From contig NIOE01000006.1 of NCBI GenBank assembly GCA_002205125.1, positions 434,001-498,000 of the forward strand: a DNA stretch of 64,000 bases, given 5' to 3'. Below the pieces are notes generated by a model. It had not been told where the DNA came from, did not search any database, and saw nothing but the letters and a program-made list of their open reading frames with translations. Below, piece after piece: positions 31,091-39,263 of the stretch; position 1 is the first letter of the stretch; each line of letters begins with the position of its first letter. The position numbers were made by a program, and so were the translations under genes. The DNA is from Roseateles noduli. GTDB lineage: Bacteria; Pseudomonadota; Gammaproteobacteria; Burkholderiales; Burkholderiaceae_C.

Positions 31091-31691
31091 CGTCGTCCTC
31101 GTCGGAAGCATCCGCGTCCTCGTTCGCCGAAGCGTTGTCCTTGCCGGCGAGCACATGGCCCTTCACGAACTGGAACAGCTCGCGCCAGGCGCGGCCGTTG
31201 CGCTGCTCGGGCGCCTGCGCGCGGTCCTTGCGGGCGGCGCGGATCAGGCTGCGCAGCTGCTGCGTGTCGACCTCGTCGAAGGCGTCGATGAAGCCTTGCA
31301 GCGCGCTGTCTTCCTCGACCAGTCGCACGCGCCAGCGTTCGGCCTGGTGCAGCTCCAGCGAGTCCTGCGCGCGGCCGAGCTTGAACTCGGCGACGGCCTG
31401 GCGGATCGGTTCGGGATCGACCTGGCGCATCAGCTTGCCGATCAGCTGCAGGTGGCGCTTCTTGCCGCTGCGCGCGGTGCCGGCAACGATGCGGCGGCCT
31501 TCCTTGATCGCGTCGAGCAGCGACTCGGGCAGGTCGAGCGCGGCCACGCGCTTCTCGGGCAGCGTCAGCAGTTCCTCGCCCAGCGCCTGCAAGGCGTCCA
31601 TGTCGCGCTTGAGCTGGCTTTTGCTGGGGCGGTCGTCTTCGAAGTCGTCGAAGTCCGCGCGGTCGTCGTGGTCGTCGTGATCGGGGGTCAT
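31083..31691 (-). CDS. darP: Ribosome biogenesis factor DarP (YjgA)
   Basis: 202 aa. Family features are SKSQLKRDMDALQALGEEL, a charged helical middle (RHLQLIGKLMRQVD) and RSLIRAARKDRA. Both ends are strongly acidic (Asp/Glu runs). The family assists late assembly of the 50S subunit. It is divergent from pmbA, as in many beta- and gammaproteobacteria, with 120 bp between the starts. Confidence 0.93.
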
Positions 31692-31811
31692 GAGAGGAAG
31701 AATGCGAGAAGCCCCGACCGGAAGGGCGGGGCACAGCGCCCGTATGATAGTCGCCACCCCGCCGCGGCCTCGGATCCCCCAGGCCGCGCTGCTTTCAAAG
31801 AGACCGCATTC

Positions 31812-33179
31812 ATGAGTCAAGCCGAGCAAGGATTCGCCTACAGCCAGGACCACTTCCGCCAGTTGATCGAGGACGTCCTGGCCGAGGCCAAACGCCAGGG
31901 CGCCAGCGACGCCGGCGCGGAAGTGTCCGAGGGCAGCGGCATGTCCGTGTCGGTGCGGCGAGGCCAGCTCGAGAACGTCGAGCGCAACCGCGACAAGTCG
32001 CTGGGCATCTCGGTCTACCTGGGTCAGCGCAGAGGCAACGCGAGCACCTCGGACTTCTCGCCGCAGGCGTTGAAGGACACGGTGCGCGCGGCCTACGACA
32101 TCGCGCGCTTCACGGCCGAGGACGAGTTCGCCGGCCTGCCCGATGAGCAGGACCTGTCGCTCGACGAGGCGGCGCGGCCGTCGCTGGACCTGTTCCATCC
32201 GTGGGCGGTCACCGCCGAGCAGGCCGCCGAACTGGCGCTGCGCTGCGAGGAGGCCGCGTTGAAGACGGACGCGCGCATCACCAATTCGGAAGGCGCAGCA
32301 GTGTCGGCGCAGCAGTCGCACTTCTATTCGGGCAACTCGCGCGGCTTCCGCGGCGGGTATGCGAGCTCGCGGCATTCGCTGTCGGTGGCCCCGATCGCCG
32401 GCCGCGGTGCCGGCATGGAACGCGACGCCTGGTACAGCTCGATGCGCGATTCGGCCGATCTGTCTTCCGCTGAAACGATCGGCCGCTACGCCGCCGAGCG
32501 CGCGCTGGCGCGACTCAAGGGCCGCAAGGTCAAGACGGCCAGCGTGCCGGTGCTGTTCGAGGCCCCGGTCGCGGCCGGCCTGCTGGGCGCGCTCGTGCAA
32601 GCCACCAGCGGCGGCGCGCTCTACCGCCGCGCAAGCTTCCTGATCGACAGCCTGGATCAGCAGATCCTCTCGCCGCACGTCGAAGTGGTCGAGGATCCGC
32701 ACATCGTCAAGGGCAAGGGCAGCTCGCCCTTCGACGACGAAGGCGTGGTCACCAAGGCGCGCACCGTGGTCGATGCGGGCGTGCTCAAGGGCTACTTCCT
32801 GTCGACCTACTCGGCGCGCAAGCTGGGCCTGCGCACGACGGGCCACGCGGGTGGCTCGCACAACCTGACCATGCGCAGCAAGGCGACGGCACCCGGCGAC
32901 GACCTGCCGACGATGCTGCGGCGCCTGGGCACCGGCCTCTTCGTCACCGAGCTGATGGGGCAGGGCGTCAACTACGTGACCGGCGACTACTCGCGCGGCG
33001 CGAGCGGCTACTGGGTCGAGAACGGCGTCATCGCCTTCCCGGTCAACGAGATCACGATCGCGGGCAACGTCAAGGAGATGTTCAAGCAGATCGTGGGCAT
33101 AGGCGCCGACACGTACACGCTGGGCAGCAAGACGGTGGGCTCCATCCTGCTGGAGAACATGAAGCTCGCAGGGGCCTGA
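31812..33179 (+). CDS. pmbA: TldE/PmbA metalloprotease subunit
   Basis: 455 aa. Family landmarks: the N-terminal SVSVRRGQLENVERNRDKSLG, the middle FTAEDEFAGLPDE and the C-terminal GYWVENGVIAFPVNEITIAGN. TldE pairs with TldD to make a protease that processes modified peptides and the CcdA antitoxin; TldD, which bears the HExxxH, is not in this window. The start lies behind AAAGAG. Divergent from darP. Confidence 0.95.
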   Translation: MSQAEQGFAYSQDHFRQLIEDVLAEAKRQGASDAGAEVSEGSGMSVSVRRGQLENVERNRDKSLGISVYLGQRRGNASTSDFSPQALKDTVRAAYDIARFTAEDEFAGLPDEQDLSLDEAARPSLDLFHPWAVTAEQAAELALRCEEAALKTDARITNSEGAAVSAQQSHFYSGNSRGFRGGYASSRHSLSVAPIAGRGAGMERDAWYSSMRDSADLSSAETIGRYAAERALARLKGRKVKTASVPVLFEAPVAAGLLGALVQATSGGALYRRASFLIDSLDQQILSPHVEVVEDPHIVKGKGSSPFDDEGVVTKARTVVDAGVLKGYFLSTYSARKLGLRTTGHAGGSHNLTMRSKATAPGDDLPTMLRRLGTGLFVTELMGQGVNYVTGDYSRGASGYWVENGVIAFPVNEITIAGNVKEMFKQIVGIGADTYTLGSKTVGSILLENMKLAGA

Positions 33180-33211
33180 TCGAACACCCTTCCTGCAGCC
33201 ACCGAGCGCCG

Positions 33212-33291
33212 GCCCAGGCGGCCGGCAGGCCCGCGTCGTCAATCGCGTCGCATGCTCCGCATTCCTCCTTGGACCTGCCGGCCTCCTGGGC
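33212..33291. repeat. Imperfect 20-bp inverted repeat
   Basis: GCCCAGGCGGCCGGCAGGCC (33212–33231) pairs with the complement of 33271–33291 at all but two positions, with a 39-base loop. It follows pmbA and may be a transcript end or a mobile palindrome. No T-run is present. Confidence 0.5.
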
Positions 33292-33410
33292 CTTCGGCGG
33301 AGACCGAGGGTGGTGGTTGTCAGGTTGACGCCAGCCCTCCAGTAGTTAATCCTGTTTTCGCTCAGAGGCGCCCGTGACGGGGCGCCCATACCAACGAAAA
33401 AGGAGACTTC

Positions 33411-34493
33411 ATGGAGCGTCGTTCGTTCGTCAAGAATGCCGGCCTGGCCGGCGTGCTGGCCGCGGGTGCGGCACCGGCCATCGTGCATGCGCAGGCCAAC
33501 CTCCGGTGGCGGATGGCGTCGAGCTTCCCCAAGCAGCTCGACACGATCTACGGCGGCGGCGAGGTCTTCGCCAAGAAGGTGAGCGAGCTCAGCGGCGGCA
33601 AGTTCCAGATCAGCGTGCACGCGGGCGGCGAACTGATGCCGGCGTTCGGCGTGGTCGACGGCGTGCAGAACGCGACGGTCGAGATCGCGCACACGGTGCC
33701 GTACTACTTCTTCGGCAAGGACGAGACCTTCGCGATCGGCGCGTCCATCCCGTTCGGACTGAACTCGCGGCAGATGACGGCGTGGACCTTCCACGGCAAC
33801 GGCCTGAAGCTGATGCGCGAGTTCTACCGGAACTACAACATCATCAACTTCCCCGGCGGCAACACCGGCGCGCAGATGGCGGGCTGGTACCGCAAGGAGA
33901 TCAAGTCGGCGGCGGACTTCAAGGGTCTGAAGTTCCGCATCGGCGGCTTCGCGGGCCGGGTGATCGAGCGCATGGGCGGCGTGCCGCAGAACCTGCCCGG
34001 CGGGGAGCTGTATTCCGCGCTGGAGAAGGGCACGATCGACGCGGCGGAATGGGTGGGACCGTACGACGACCTGAAGCTGGGCTTCAACAAGGTCGCGCCG
34101 TTCTACTACTACCCCGGCTGGTGGGAGGGCGGCCCGCAGGTCGACTTCTTCATCAACACCAAGGCCTATGAAGGGCTGTCGCCCGAGTACAAGGCGATCG
34201 TCGAGGCGGCGTCCGCGTACGTGCACGTGGACATGCAGGCCAAGTACGACGTGCTGAACCCGCAGGCGCTCAAGCAGCTGGTGGCGGCCAAGACCAAGCT
34301 GATGCGTTTCCCGAAGGACACGATGGACCTGGCCTTCAAGGAGTCGATGGCGCTGTACGCGGAGCTGTCGGCGAAGAACCCGAACTGGAAGAAGGTCTAC
34401 GAGGATTACGCCAACTTCCGGCGCGACCAGAACCTGTGGTTCCGCTTCGCGGAGGCGGGCTTCGACGACTACATGCAGTCGCAGCGGTTCTGA
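33411..34493 (+). CDS. TRAP transporter solute-binding protein (DctP/TakP type)
   Basis: 360 aa. Signal region ERRSFVKNAGLAGVLAAGAAPAIVHA contains a twin-arginine-like RR, so Tat export is possible. The mature part has DctP-family motifs (GGEVFAKKVSELSGGK, the arginine clamp region KGLKFRIGGFAGRV and EWVGPYDDLK typical of 2-oxo acid binding TakP relatives). No membrane subunits (DctQ/DctM) are adjacent, so it is an orphan binding protein or works with a distant permease. Start follows AAAAAGGAG. Confidence 0.92.
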   Translation: MERRSFVKNAGLAGVLAAGAAPAIVHAQANLRWRMASSFPKQLDTIYGGGEVFAKKVSELSGGKFQISVHAGGELMPAFGVVDGVQNATVEIAHTVPYYFFGKDETFAIGASIPFGLNSRQMTAWTFHGNGLKLMREFYRNYNIINFPGGNTGAQMAGWYRKEIKSAADFKGLKFRIGGFAGRVIERMGGVPQNLPGGELYSALEKGTIDAAEWVGPYDDLKLGFNKVAPFYYYPGWWEGGPQVDFFINTKAYEGLSPEYKAIVEAASAYVHVDMQAKYDVLNPQALKQLVAAKTKLMRFPKDTMDLAFKESMALYAELSAKNPNWKKVYEDYANFRRDQNLWFRFAEAGFDDYMQSQRF

Positions 34494-34525
34494 CTCCACG
34501 GTCTCCGCGGCCGGGTCAGCGATGG

Positions 34526-34558
34526 AGCCGTGCCTGAGAGGGCACGGCTTTTCATTTT
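34526..34558 (+). terminator. Rho-independent terminator after the TRAP gene
   Basis: AGCCGTGCC and GGCACGGCT form a 9-bp stem with a TGAGAG loop, followed by TTTCATTTT. Confidence 0.85.
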
Positions 34559-34561
34559 GAC

Positions 34562-35281
34562 TCAGCGACCGCCGGTCGGCCGCATGCGAGTGAGCGGTGT
34601 CCTTCGATTGGCGTAGTCCTGGAGCTTTCCCTTGGCCCAGGCGACCACGTCGGCAAAAGGCGGCTTGTCGGGCGCCTTGATCAGTTCCCACTGACGTTCC
34701 GCGCCGGGAGATGTCGAGACGAGTTCAAGGTTCTTCGCGATCTGCTCGATCTTCGAGGTCGTCAATACGGACCCGAACGGCACGCTGGCCACCGTCTCAG
34801 GTGCAAGATGTTCGATGGCATGCCAATCGAACAGATCTCTCGGGATGATGAAGGCCCCTCGATAGAACAGCTTCTTCGCCAGCACCTCGGCGATCGGTTC
34901 GAGCGGGAAAACGGTATCGGGCAGGAACTCGGGCGGGAGGTCGAGCAGCGACATTCCCACGATGAAGTCGATTTCGCCATCGTGCAGCTTGAACTTCAAC
35001 GACGTTCCGTCTTCGTCGTATCCGTTGATGCGATCTTCGAATCGATCATTCAGCCGGGGAGTCAGGTAGCCGATCCATTGTGGATCGCGGATGAACAGAT
35101 CGATGTCGTCGCTGATGCGATGTTCCAGACTCAACATGAGCCGCGTGCCGCCCCCCAGATGAGGCTTGAACGGCACGCCTGCCATCAACTGGGCATCGGC
35201 GACGATTTCTTGGGCCAACGCTTCCAGCACCTTCCATCGGCCGCAACGACGGTGTTCCTGGATCTCCTTGCGTGTGGTCAC
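34562..35281 (-). CDS. AbiEii-family nucleotidyltransferase (putative toxin)
   Basis: 239 aa. The AbiEii/AbiGii motif is visible: HLGGGTRLMLSLEHRISDDI followed by DLF, i.e. GG-x-T...HR-x-S-x-D-x-D. These give the metal-binding Asp pair of the polymerase-beta-like fold. The GTG start at 35281 overlaps the stop of the upstream small gene as GTGA; the longer ATG frame runs through that gene antiphase and is rejected. In AbiE systems this protein blocks growth by modifying tRNA 3' ends. Base composition is less GC-rich than surroundings. Confidence 0.85.
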   Translation of the reverse strand: MTTRKEIQEHRRCGRWKVLEALAQEIVADAQLMAGVPFKPHLGGGTRLMLSLEHRISDDIDLFIRDPQWIGYLTPRLNDRFEDRINGYDEDGTSLKFKLHDGEIDFIVGMSLLDLPPEFLPDTVFPLEPIAEVLAKKLFYRGAFIIPRDLFDWHAIEHLAPETVASVPFGSVLTTSKIEQIAKNLELVSTSPGAERQWELIKAPDKPPFADVVAWAKGKLQDYANRRTPLTRMRPTGGR

Positions 35282-35586
35282 AGGAAGGGCTCCATGTCGG
35301 ATTCCCATGCGGAGACGCGCGGCACCTGCCTGGTCAGCGTGTCCAGATAGAGCGCGTGGGCTTGCATGAGGCCGACGCCTGCCTCGGTCGCACAACGTGC
35401 AATCAATTGAGGTTTCAGTTCGACAAAAAGGTAGGACACCATGGCTTCGACATCCGGCTCGGGCGCCAGCGGCGTGAGCGACCCGGCCCGAAGCGCCTCA
35501 GCGATGTGCGCTGCGGAGACGATCGCGCCCACGGACGCGTTGAGGTGCGTCGCAGCGAGATCCAGACCTGGAGTCGACTCGAACAT
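35278..35586 (-). CDS. Small partner of the AbiEii-like gene (putative antitoxin)
   Basis: 102 aa, mostly helical, with no HTH I can recognise, unlike the classical AbiEi antitoxin. Sequence includes HIAEALRAGSL and a Cys-containing RCATEAGVG helix. It overlaps the nucleotidyltransferase gene by four bases, which suggests co-translation and a joint function. Its role as antitoxin is inferred only from position and order. Confidence 0.5.
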   Translation of the reverse strand: MFESTPGLDLAATHLNASVGAIVSAAHIAEALRAGSLTPLAPEPDVEAMVSYLFVELKPQLIARCATEAGVGLMQAHALYLDTLTRQVPRVSAWESDMEPFL

Positions 35587-35658
35587 GAGGGGATGTTACC
35601 CGGGGGCAGCGCGAGGCCACACAATCGGTCCCCGACCCAACGGCATCAGGATGAGTTC

Positions 35659-36045
35659 ATGAATCAGGAAACGCAGTCGCTCGAAGCGCTCCTCAAGGCC
35701 CTTCGCGTGCTGCTCACGGTGCTGCTGACGCTGGTCGTCCTCGCGGTCATCTGCTTCCGGCTCTTCGCTTACTCGTTCACGTATGCGTCGCCGCCGTTCT
35801 GGTCGCTCGTGCCGGCGGGCGTGCTGGCTGGGTTGCTCATCATTCGGCTCGTGCCGCAACGGATGCGCCGCGTCGGCGCGGTGCTGCTGCTGGTGCTCTA
35901 TGCGCTCAGCATCGTCTTCTTCGGCTGGCGCCATGTCATGGAGCTGTACGCATCGGACGGCCCCTTCGCCTTCGATCTCTTCGAGGCGGTGTTGATTGTC
36001 CTGCTGGCCGTGCCGAGTCTGGTGCGTCCGCGATCCACTTTCTGA
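35659..36045 (+). CDS. Small integral membrane protein, unknown
   Basis: 128 aa with four predicted hydrophobic helices (LLTVLLTLVVLAVICFRLF, SLVPAGVLAGLLIIRLV, VGAVLLLVLYALSIVFF and FEAVLIVLLAVPSLV). No family recognised. The ATG at 35659 has weak upstream ribosome-binding sequence. It stands alone, converging on the hypothetical gene at 36143. Membrane location is the only firm statement. Confidence 0.6.
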   Translation: MNQETQSLEALLKALRVLLTVLLTLVVLAVICFRLFAYSFTYASPPFWSLVPAGVLAGLLIIRLVPQRMRRVGAVLLLVLYALSIVFFGWRHVMELYASDGPFAFDLFEAVLIVLLAVPSLVRPRSTF

Positions 36046-36085
36046 GTCCGAGCAGTTCATCGCCCCGTCGATACCGGCCACCGAT

Positions 36086-36114
36086 GTTTGAGATCGCAAT
36101 CTGCGATCTCAAAC
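36086..36114. terminator. Perfect 13-bp hairpin between convergent genes
   Basis: GTTTGAGATCGCA, a 3-base ATC loop, and TGCGATCTCAAAC form a perfect stem. It lies between the stops of the 35659 (+) and 36143 (-) genes. There is no strong T-run, so it may be a processed terminator or a protein-binding palindrome. Confidence 0.6.
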
Positions 36115-36142
36115 GCGGTCGAGCGGTGGCTGGGGTTCGTTC

Positions 36143-36670
36143 TCAGTGCTCGGGTCCTTCCATGGTGAGGATCTGGAAGAAGTGCTCCTCATGGATGGCC
36201 ACTTCCAGGACGGTCAGGAGCGTCGACATCTCGTGGACCATGTCCGCGGTCATCGCGTTGAGGTGACCGGCTTCGGAGTTGGCAGCACCGAGCGGAACCT
36301 GTGTCGCCTTGTTGAGCGCCGACATCTGGATCAGGCGCTCGCGCAGGCTGATCAGCGCGGAGCGCGTCGTCATGCGGCGGTTGGCGAGGAAGCAGCGAGC
36401 GCCGACGCGGTCGGGGCGTTGCACCTCGTGCGGACCGTCGACCGACGCGTGATCCGAGATGAGTTCGAGGATCACGTCGAACTCGTTCTCCAGCGGACGG
36501 CGATCGAGGATAGGCGTGCGCGCGGGCCAGAACGGCGCGACTTGGACGCCGTCGCCCGGAGGATCCGACGGCGGCAGCTCGCACGCCTTCTCGATGGCGC
36601 GCCAGGCGATCTCTCGGGACAGCAGATGGCCCGTGGTCGCGATTTGCTGATGGGAAGCTTCAACAGACAT
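36143..36670 (-). CDS. Hypothetical protein
   Basis: 175 aa, not recognised. It is predicted soluble, with an N-terminal part containing SREIAWRAIEKACELPP and a helical C-terminal half (SALISLRERLIQMSALNKAT, MVHEMSTLLTVLEVAIHEEH) that could form a helical bundle. ATG 36670 is preceded by AAAGGA, a good ribosome-binding site. No partner gene is close. Function unknown. Confidence 0.5.
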   Translation of the reverse strand: MSVEASHQQIATTGHLLSREIAWRAIEKACELPPSDPPGDGVQVAPFWPARTPILDRRPLENEFDVILELISDHASVDGPHEVQRPDRVGARCFLANRRMTTRSALISLRERLIQMSALNKATQVPLGAANSEAGHLNAMTADMVHEMSTLLTVLEVAIHEEHFFQILTMEGPEH

Positions 36671-37123
36671 GACGTTTTCCTTTCGGAGGGCAGAGGGATC
36701 CACCGGGAAGGCTCATGTCCATGTGCCATCGGGGTGGGCGAGATGTCGAAAACACGGCATGAGACACGTGCGGCCGCCCTCACGGAACGACCCATCTCGC
36801 CCTCGGAATCGAGCCCGAGAAGGAATGAGTTGGCCGCTTATCGGAGCGGCCGCCCGTCTCATGCAAAGGTGTTTTCGAGCACCTGGGACGTAGTCTCTGC
36901 CTCCGCCCGAAAAAGCGCGATCCGCTAAATCAGTACTCGTCGAGCTAAACACTACTGGTTCCAGTAGGTGTGCAGACTGGAACCAGTCGAGGCCCTCAAC
37001 GCGTTCGCCGTGCGTGCGTCGCCGCCCTCATCAGCAGGCCGCCGTCAGAACGAACCGTTCGCATGCAAGACCCGGCACTGACCTTCCTCGCAGCGCTTAG
37101 GCGCCCGAAGTGCATGGGCGCCC
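36671..37123. other. Non-coding stretch before the SIR2–HerA island
   Basis: No reading frame here has convincing codon use or a known family. It holds the paired palindromes at 36952–36988 and a small hairpin (GGCGCCC/GGGCGCC at 37100–37122) just before the left ffs-derived repeat. Local composition is less GC-rich than the housekeeping regions. Confidence 0.5.
36952..36988. promoter_or_regulatory. Two palindromes with a shared ACTGG-NN-CCAGT core
   Basis: CTACTGGTTCCAGTAG (36952–36967) and GACTGGAACCAGTC (36975–36988) are each palindromic around the central TT or AA, and their cores are reverse complements of one another. Centres are 22 bases apart, about two helical turns. This is the layout of a tandem operator for a dimeric regulator. 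It could instead fold as one hairpin. Confidence 0.45.
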
Positions 37124-37176
37124 ACAAACGGAAAAGCAGTCTCCCGGCGGTTTTTACTTGAATGAGGTTGACGAGC
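37124..37176. repeat. ffs 3'-end repeat, left copy (putative att site)
   Basis: 53 bases matching 41074–41126 at 48 positions, including the unbroken ACTTGAATGAGGTTGACGAGC. The right-hand copy is the real terminator and last six bases of ffs; this one is a degraded orphan at the far end of a 3.9 kb segment. That is the footprint left by integration at the 3' end of an RNA gene. Confidence 0.8.
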
Positions 37177-37221
37177 GTCAGTCGTGGACAGCCCGACCAG
37201 GGGATTAGCCAAGCGGCAGCA

Positions 37222-37434
37222 TTAGCCCACGCGAGAGTACGGATAGACGTTCTTGATTTGGTAGGCCAAGTACTGGCCCTTGGAGGCTGCCTGCATGAGC
37301 TGTTCGTAGACTGGCTGCGGTACGTTGTAGTACTGGTAGACGGCGCCGCTCGTGAACTCCACTTCCAGAGTTTGCGACGGCTCGTCGTAGCCCACAGAAG
37401 CGATATTGCTCGAAGCGACTGGCTCTCGGTTCAT
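37222..37434 (-). CDS. KTSC-domain protein
   Basis: 70 aa, essentially one KTSC domain: SSNIASVGYDEPSQTLEVEF, then G-x-V-Y-Q-Y-Y-NVP and the C-terminal Y-Q-I-K-N-V-YPYSRV. KTSC is a small beta-rich domain found near lysyl-tRNA synthetases and in mobile contexts; its function is unknown. Its ATG overlaps the HerA-like stop as ATGA, so it is the third cistron of the SIR2–HerA operon. Confidence 0.8.
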   Translation of the reverse strand: MNREPVASSNIASVGYDEPSQTLEVEFTSGAVYQYYNVPQPVYEQLMQAASKGQYLAYQIKNVYPYSRVG

Positions 37435-39263
37435 TGTTCACCTCCCTTGGTTTCTGGTGTGTCTTGGACCTGCTCGCGAACGATGCCCAGGTCTCGCGTG
37501 ACCGCGAAGGTTCTTTGTGCCCGCCATGAGGCTACGACACGGTCGTAACCCTCCGCGATTCGCTTGGTGGACCACGCCTCGGAGACTCTGGGGTCAGAAC
37601 TCTTGGGGCGTTGCTCAGGGCTCGGAAGCGTCACCCGGCAACGCACGGGAAGTCTTGCCGCCTCGCCCGCAACGATTGCTTCCCCTGTTCTCAAGACTGG
37701 TAGCAAGTCCACCAGCCCTCCTAGATTGTCCGGAAGGGAACCTTTCACACGCGCGCGATCTTCTGGGTTTGAAAGGCGCAGGGCCAGGATCGTCCCGCAC
37801 TGCGAAAGGATGGTTTCATCAACCTCTGCAGGTCTCTGAGATACCACCATCGCTCCGATTCCGTACTTGCGGCCTTCCTTGGCGATCCGTTTCACCACGT
37901 CTGCGGCTGGACCGTCTTCCTTGGCGCCGGATAGGTATCGGTGGGCTTCTTCCATCACAACCAATAGCGGGCGGTGTATGCCGCCTTCGGTTTTCTCGCG
38001 GCTCCAGTACAGCGCTTCATAGACGATCCGAAGGATTGAACCCACCAGGGTCGTCAGTACCGAACTGGGCACACCCGAAAGGTCCAGGATGGTGACGGGG
38101 CGCTCGTGCCCTAACCAGTCGTCTAGAAGCTTGTCGAGGTCAGACTCGACGCTCCCGTCCAACGCTGGCTCCCACGGGCCGGGATGCAGAATGAAGTCAA
38201 ACCTTCGATCCAGCAGTCGCGACCGCATCAGGTTCAACTGACGACGAATGCCCTTGGCCTGTTGGTTCAGGAATGGGCCTGCAGCCCCCATTGCCGCAGG
38301 GGTATATCGGGGCGGTGTTAAGGATTCTGGATCTCCTGCCTGCTCAATGGCCGGCTGGTCTCGCTGCGGTCCATTGAGCGTCCGCGTTTCGAAGTCGATC
38401 AGGTCGTACCAGCACGCCTTGAGGCTGAAGGGAACGGGGCTATCGACGGTGAGGGACTGAGGGTCCAAAGCCGGAAAGTTGGCGGACTCCAGCGCCGCAG
38501 CCTTCAAATCCTGGATCTTGTCGGAGAAGGCGATCTCTTGGTTCTCCGTCAGGCCCCCGGCGACAAACTCCAGTAGGTCTTTGGACTGGAGCGCCCAGTA
38601 TGGAACGAACAACGGTCGCTCCCCTGGTTGCGGCGTGGCACTGTAGACGCGGGCGAAGTCAGCCAGCGCATGCGTGTATTCGCCGTGCAGGTCCAAGAGA
38701 AGGATGCGTGACGCTGGTGCGCCCCCTTCTTGATTTGGGCGAACGATCGACCGCAACAGGCTTGCGACGGTAGTTGACTTACCCGAACCCGTTGAACCCA
38801 GTACAGCAGAGTGCCGTGTTACCAGTGCGTCCAATGAGAGCTTGACGGTGATGCTCTCTGAACTCGACAAAGTGCCTATGGAAATTTGATCGAGGCCCTC
38901 GCGTCCATAGATGCGTTTGAGGTCGCCCTCGGTAACGATGTGGACGGCGTCGTTGATGGATGGCAACTGGCTGAGCCCGCGCTCAAAGCTATCCCCCAGG
39001 GCCTCTCCGGCAAGTTCCACCGTCATCCAACGACTGCCGCTGTTGGCTTTGGGGTCCGACGATGCGCCCACCTCGCTCACGATGCCAAACAGATCTTGGT
39101 ATCCCTGAGGTATCCGCACGAAGCCGCCGACCTGAGCCACGCGGTACATGTGTCCTTCGATCAAAGCGATGCCGGAGGCAAGGGACTCGGCGAGCGAGAC
39201 CGTAACTGTGGGACCGGAGACGGATGTCACCAACCCGAGAAAGGTTGGGTCCTTGGCACTCAC
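37431..39263 (-). CDS. HerA-like hexameric ATPase (defence-associated)
   Basis: 610 aa. An N-terminal beta-rich HAS-barrel-type domain (about residues 7–130) precedes the HerA/FtsK ATPase core with Walker A GSTGSGKS (156–163), Walker B in LLVVMEEAHRYL and the sensor region VVSQRPAEVD. A late arginine-containing segment (ALRLSNPEDRARVKG) fits the inter-subunit finger. The ATG overlaps the SIR2 stop (ATGA). HerA helicases paired with SIR2 proteins form known anti-phage complexes that deplete NAD and degrade nucleic acid. Confidence 0.9.
   Translation of the reverse strand: MSAKDPTFLGLVTSVSGPTVTVSLAESLASGIALIEGHMYRVAQVGGFVRIPQGYQDLFGIVSEVGASSDPKANSGSRWMTVELAGEALGDSFERGLSQLPSINDAVHIVTEGDLKRIYGREGLDQISIGTLSSSESITVKLSLDALVTRHSAVLGSTGSGKSTTVASLLRSIVRPNQEGGAPASRILLLDLHGEYTHALADFARVYSATPQPGERPLFVPYWALQSKDLLEFVAGGLTENQEIAFSDKIQDLKAAALESANFPALDPQSLTVDSPVPFSLKACWYDLIDFETRTLNGPQRDQPAIEQAGDPESLTPPRYTPAAMGAAGPFLNQQAKGIRRQLNLMRSRLLDRRFDFILHPGPWEPALDGSVESDLDKLLDDWLGHERPVTILDLSGVPSSVLTTLVGSILRIVYEALYWSREKTEGGIHRPLLVVMEEAHRYLSGAKEDGPAADVVKRIAKEGRKYGIGAMVVSQRPAEVDETILSQCGTILALRLSNPEDRARVKGSLPDNLGGLVDLLPVLRTGEAIVAGEAARLPVRCRVTLPSPEQRPKSSDPRVSEAWSTKRIAEGYDRVVASWRAQRTFAVTRDLGIVREQVQDTPETKGGEQ

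Noticed and set aside
36970-37161. A 63-codon frame in the region before the island
   Set aside because: It overlaps the left ffs repeat and a hairpin, has no ribosome-binding site and no family; probably chance.
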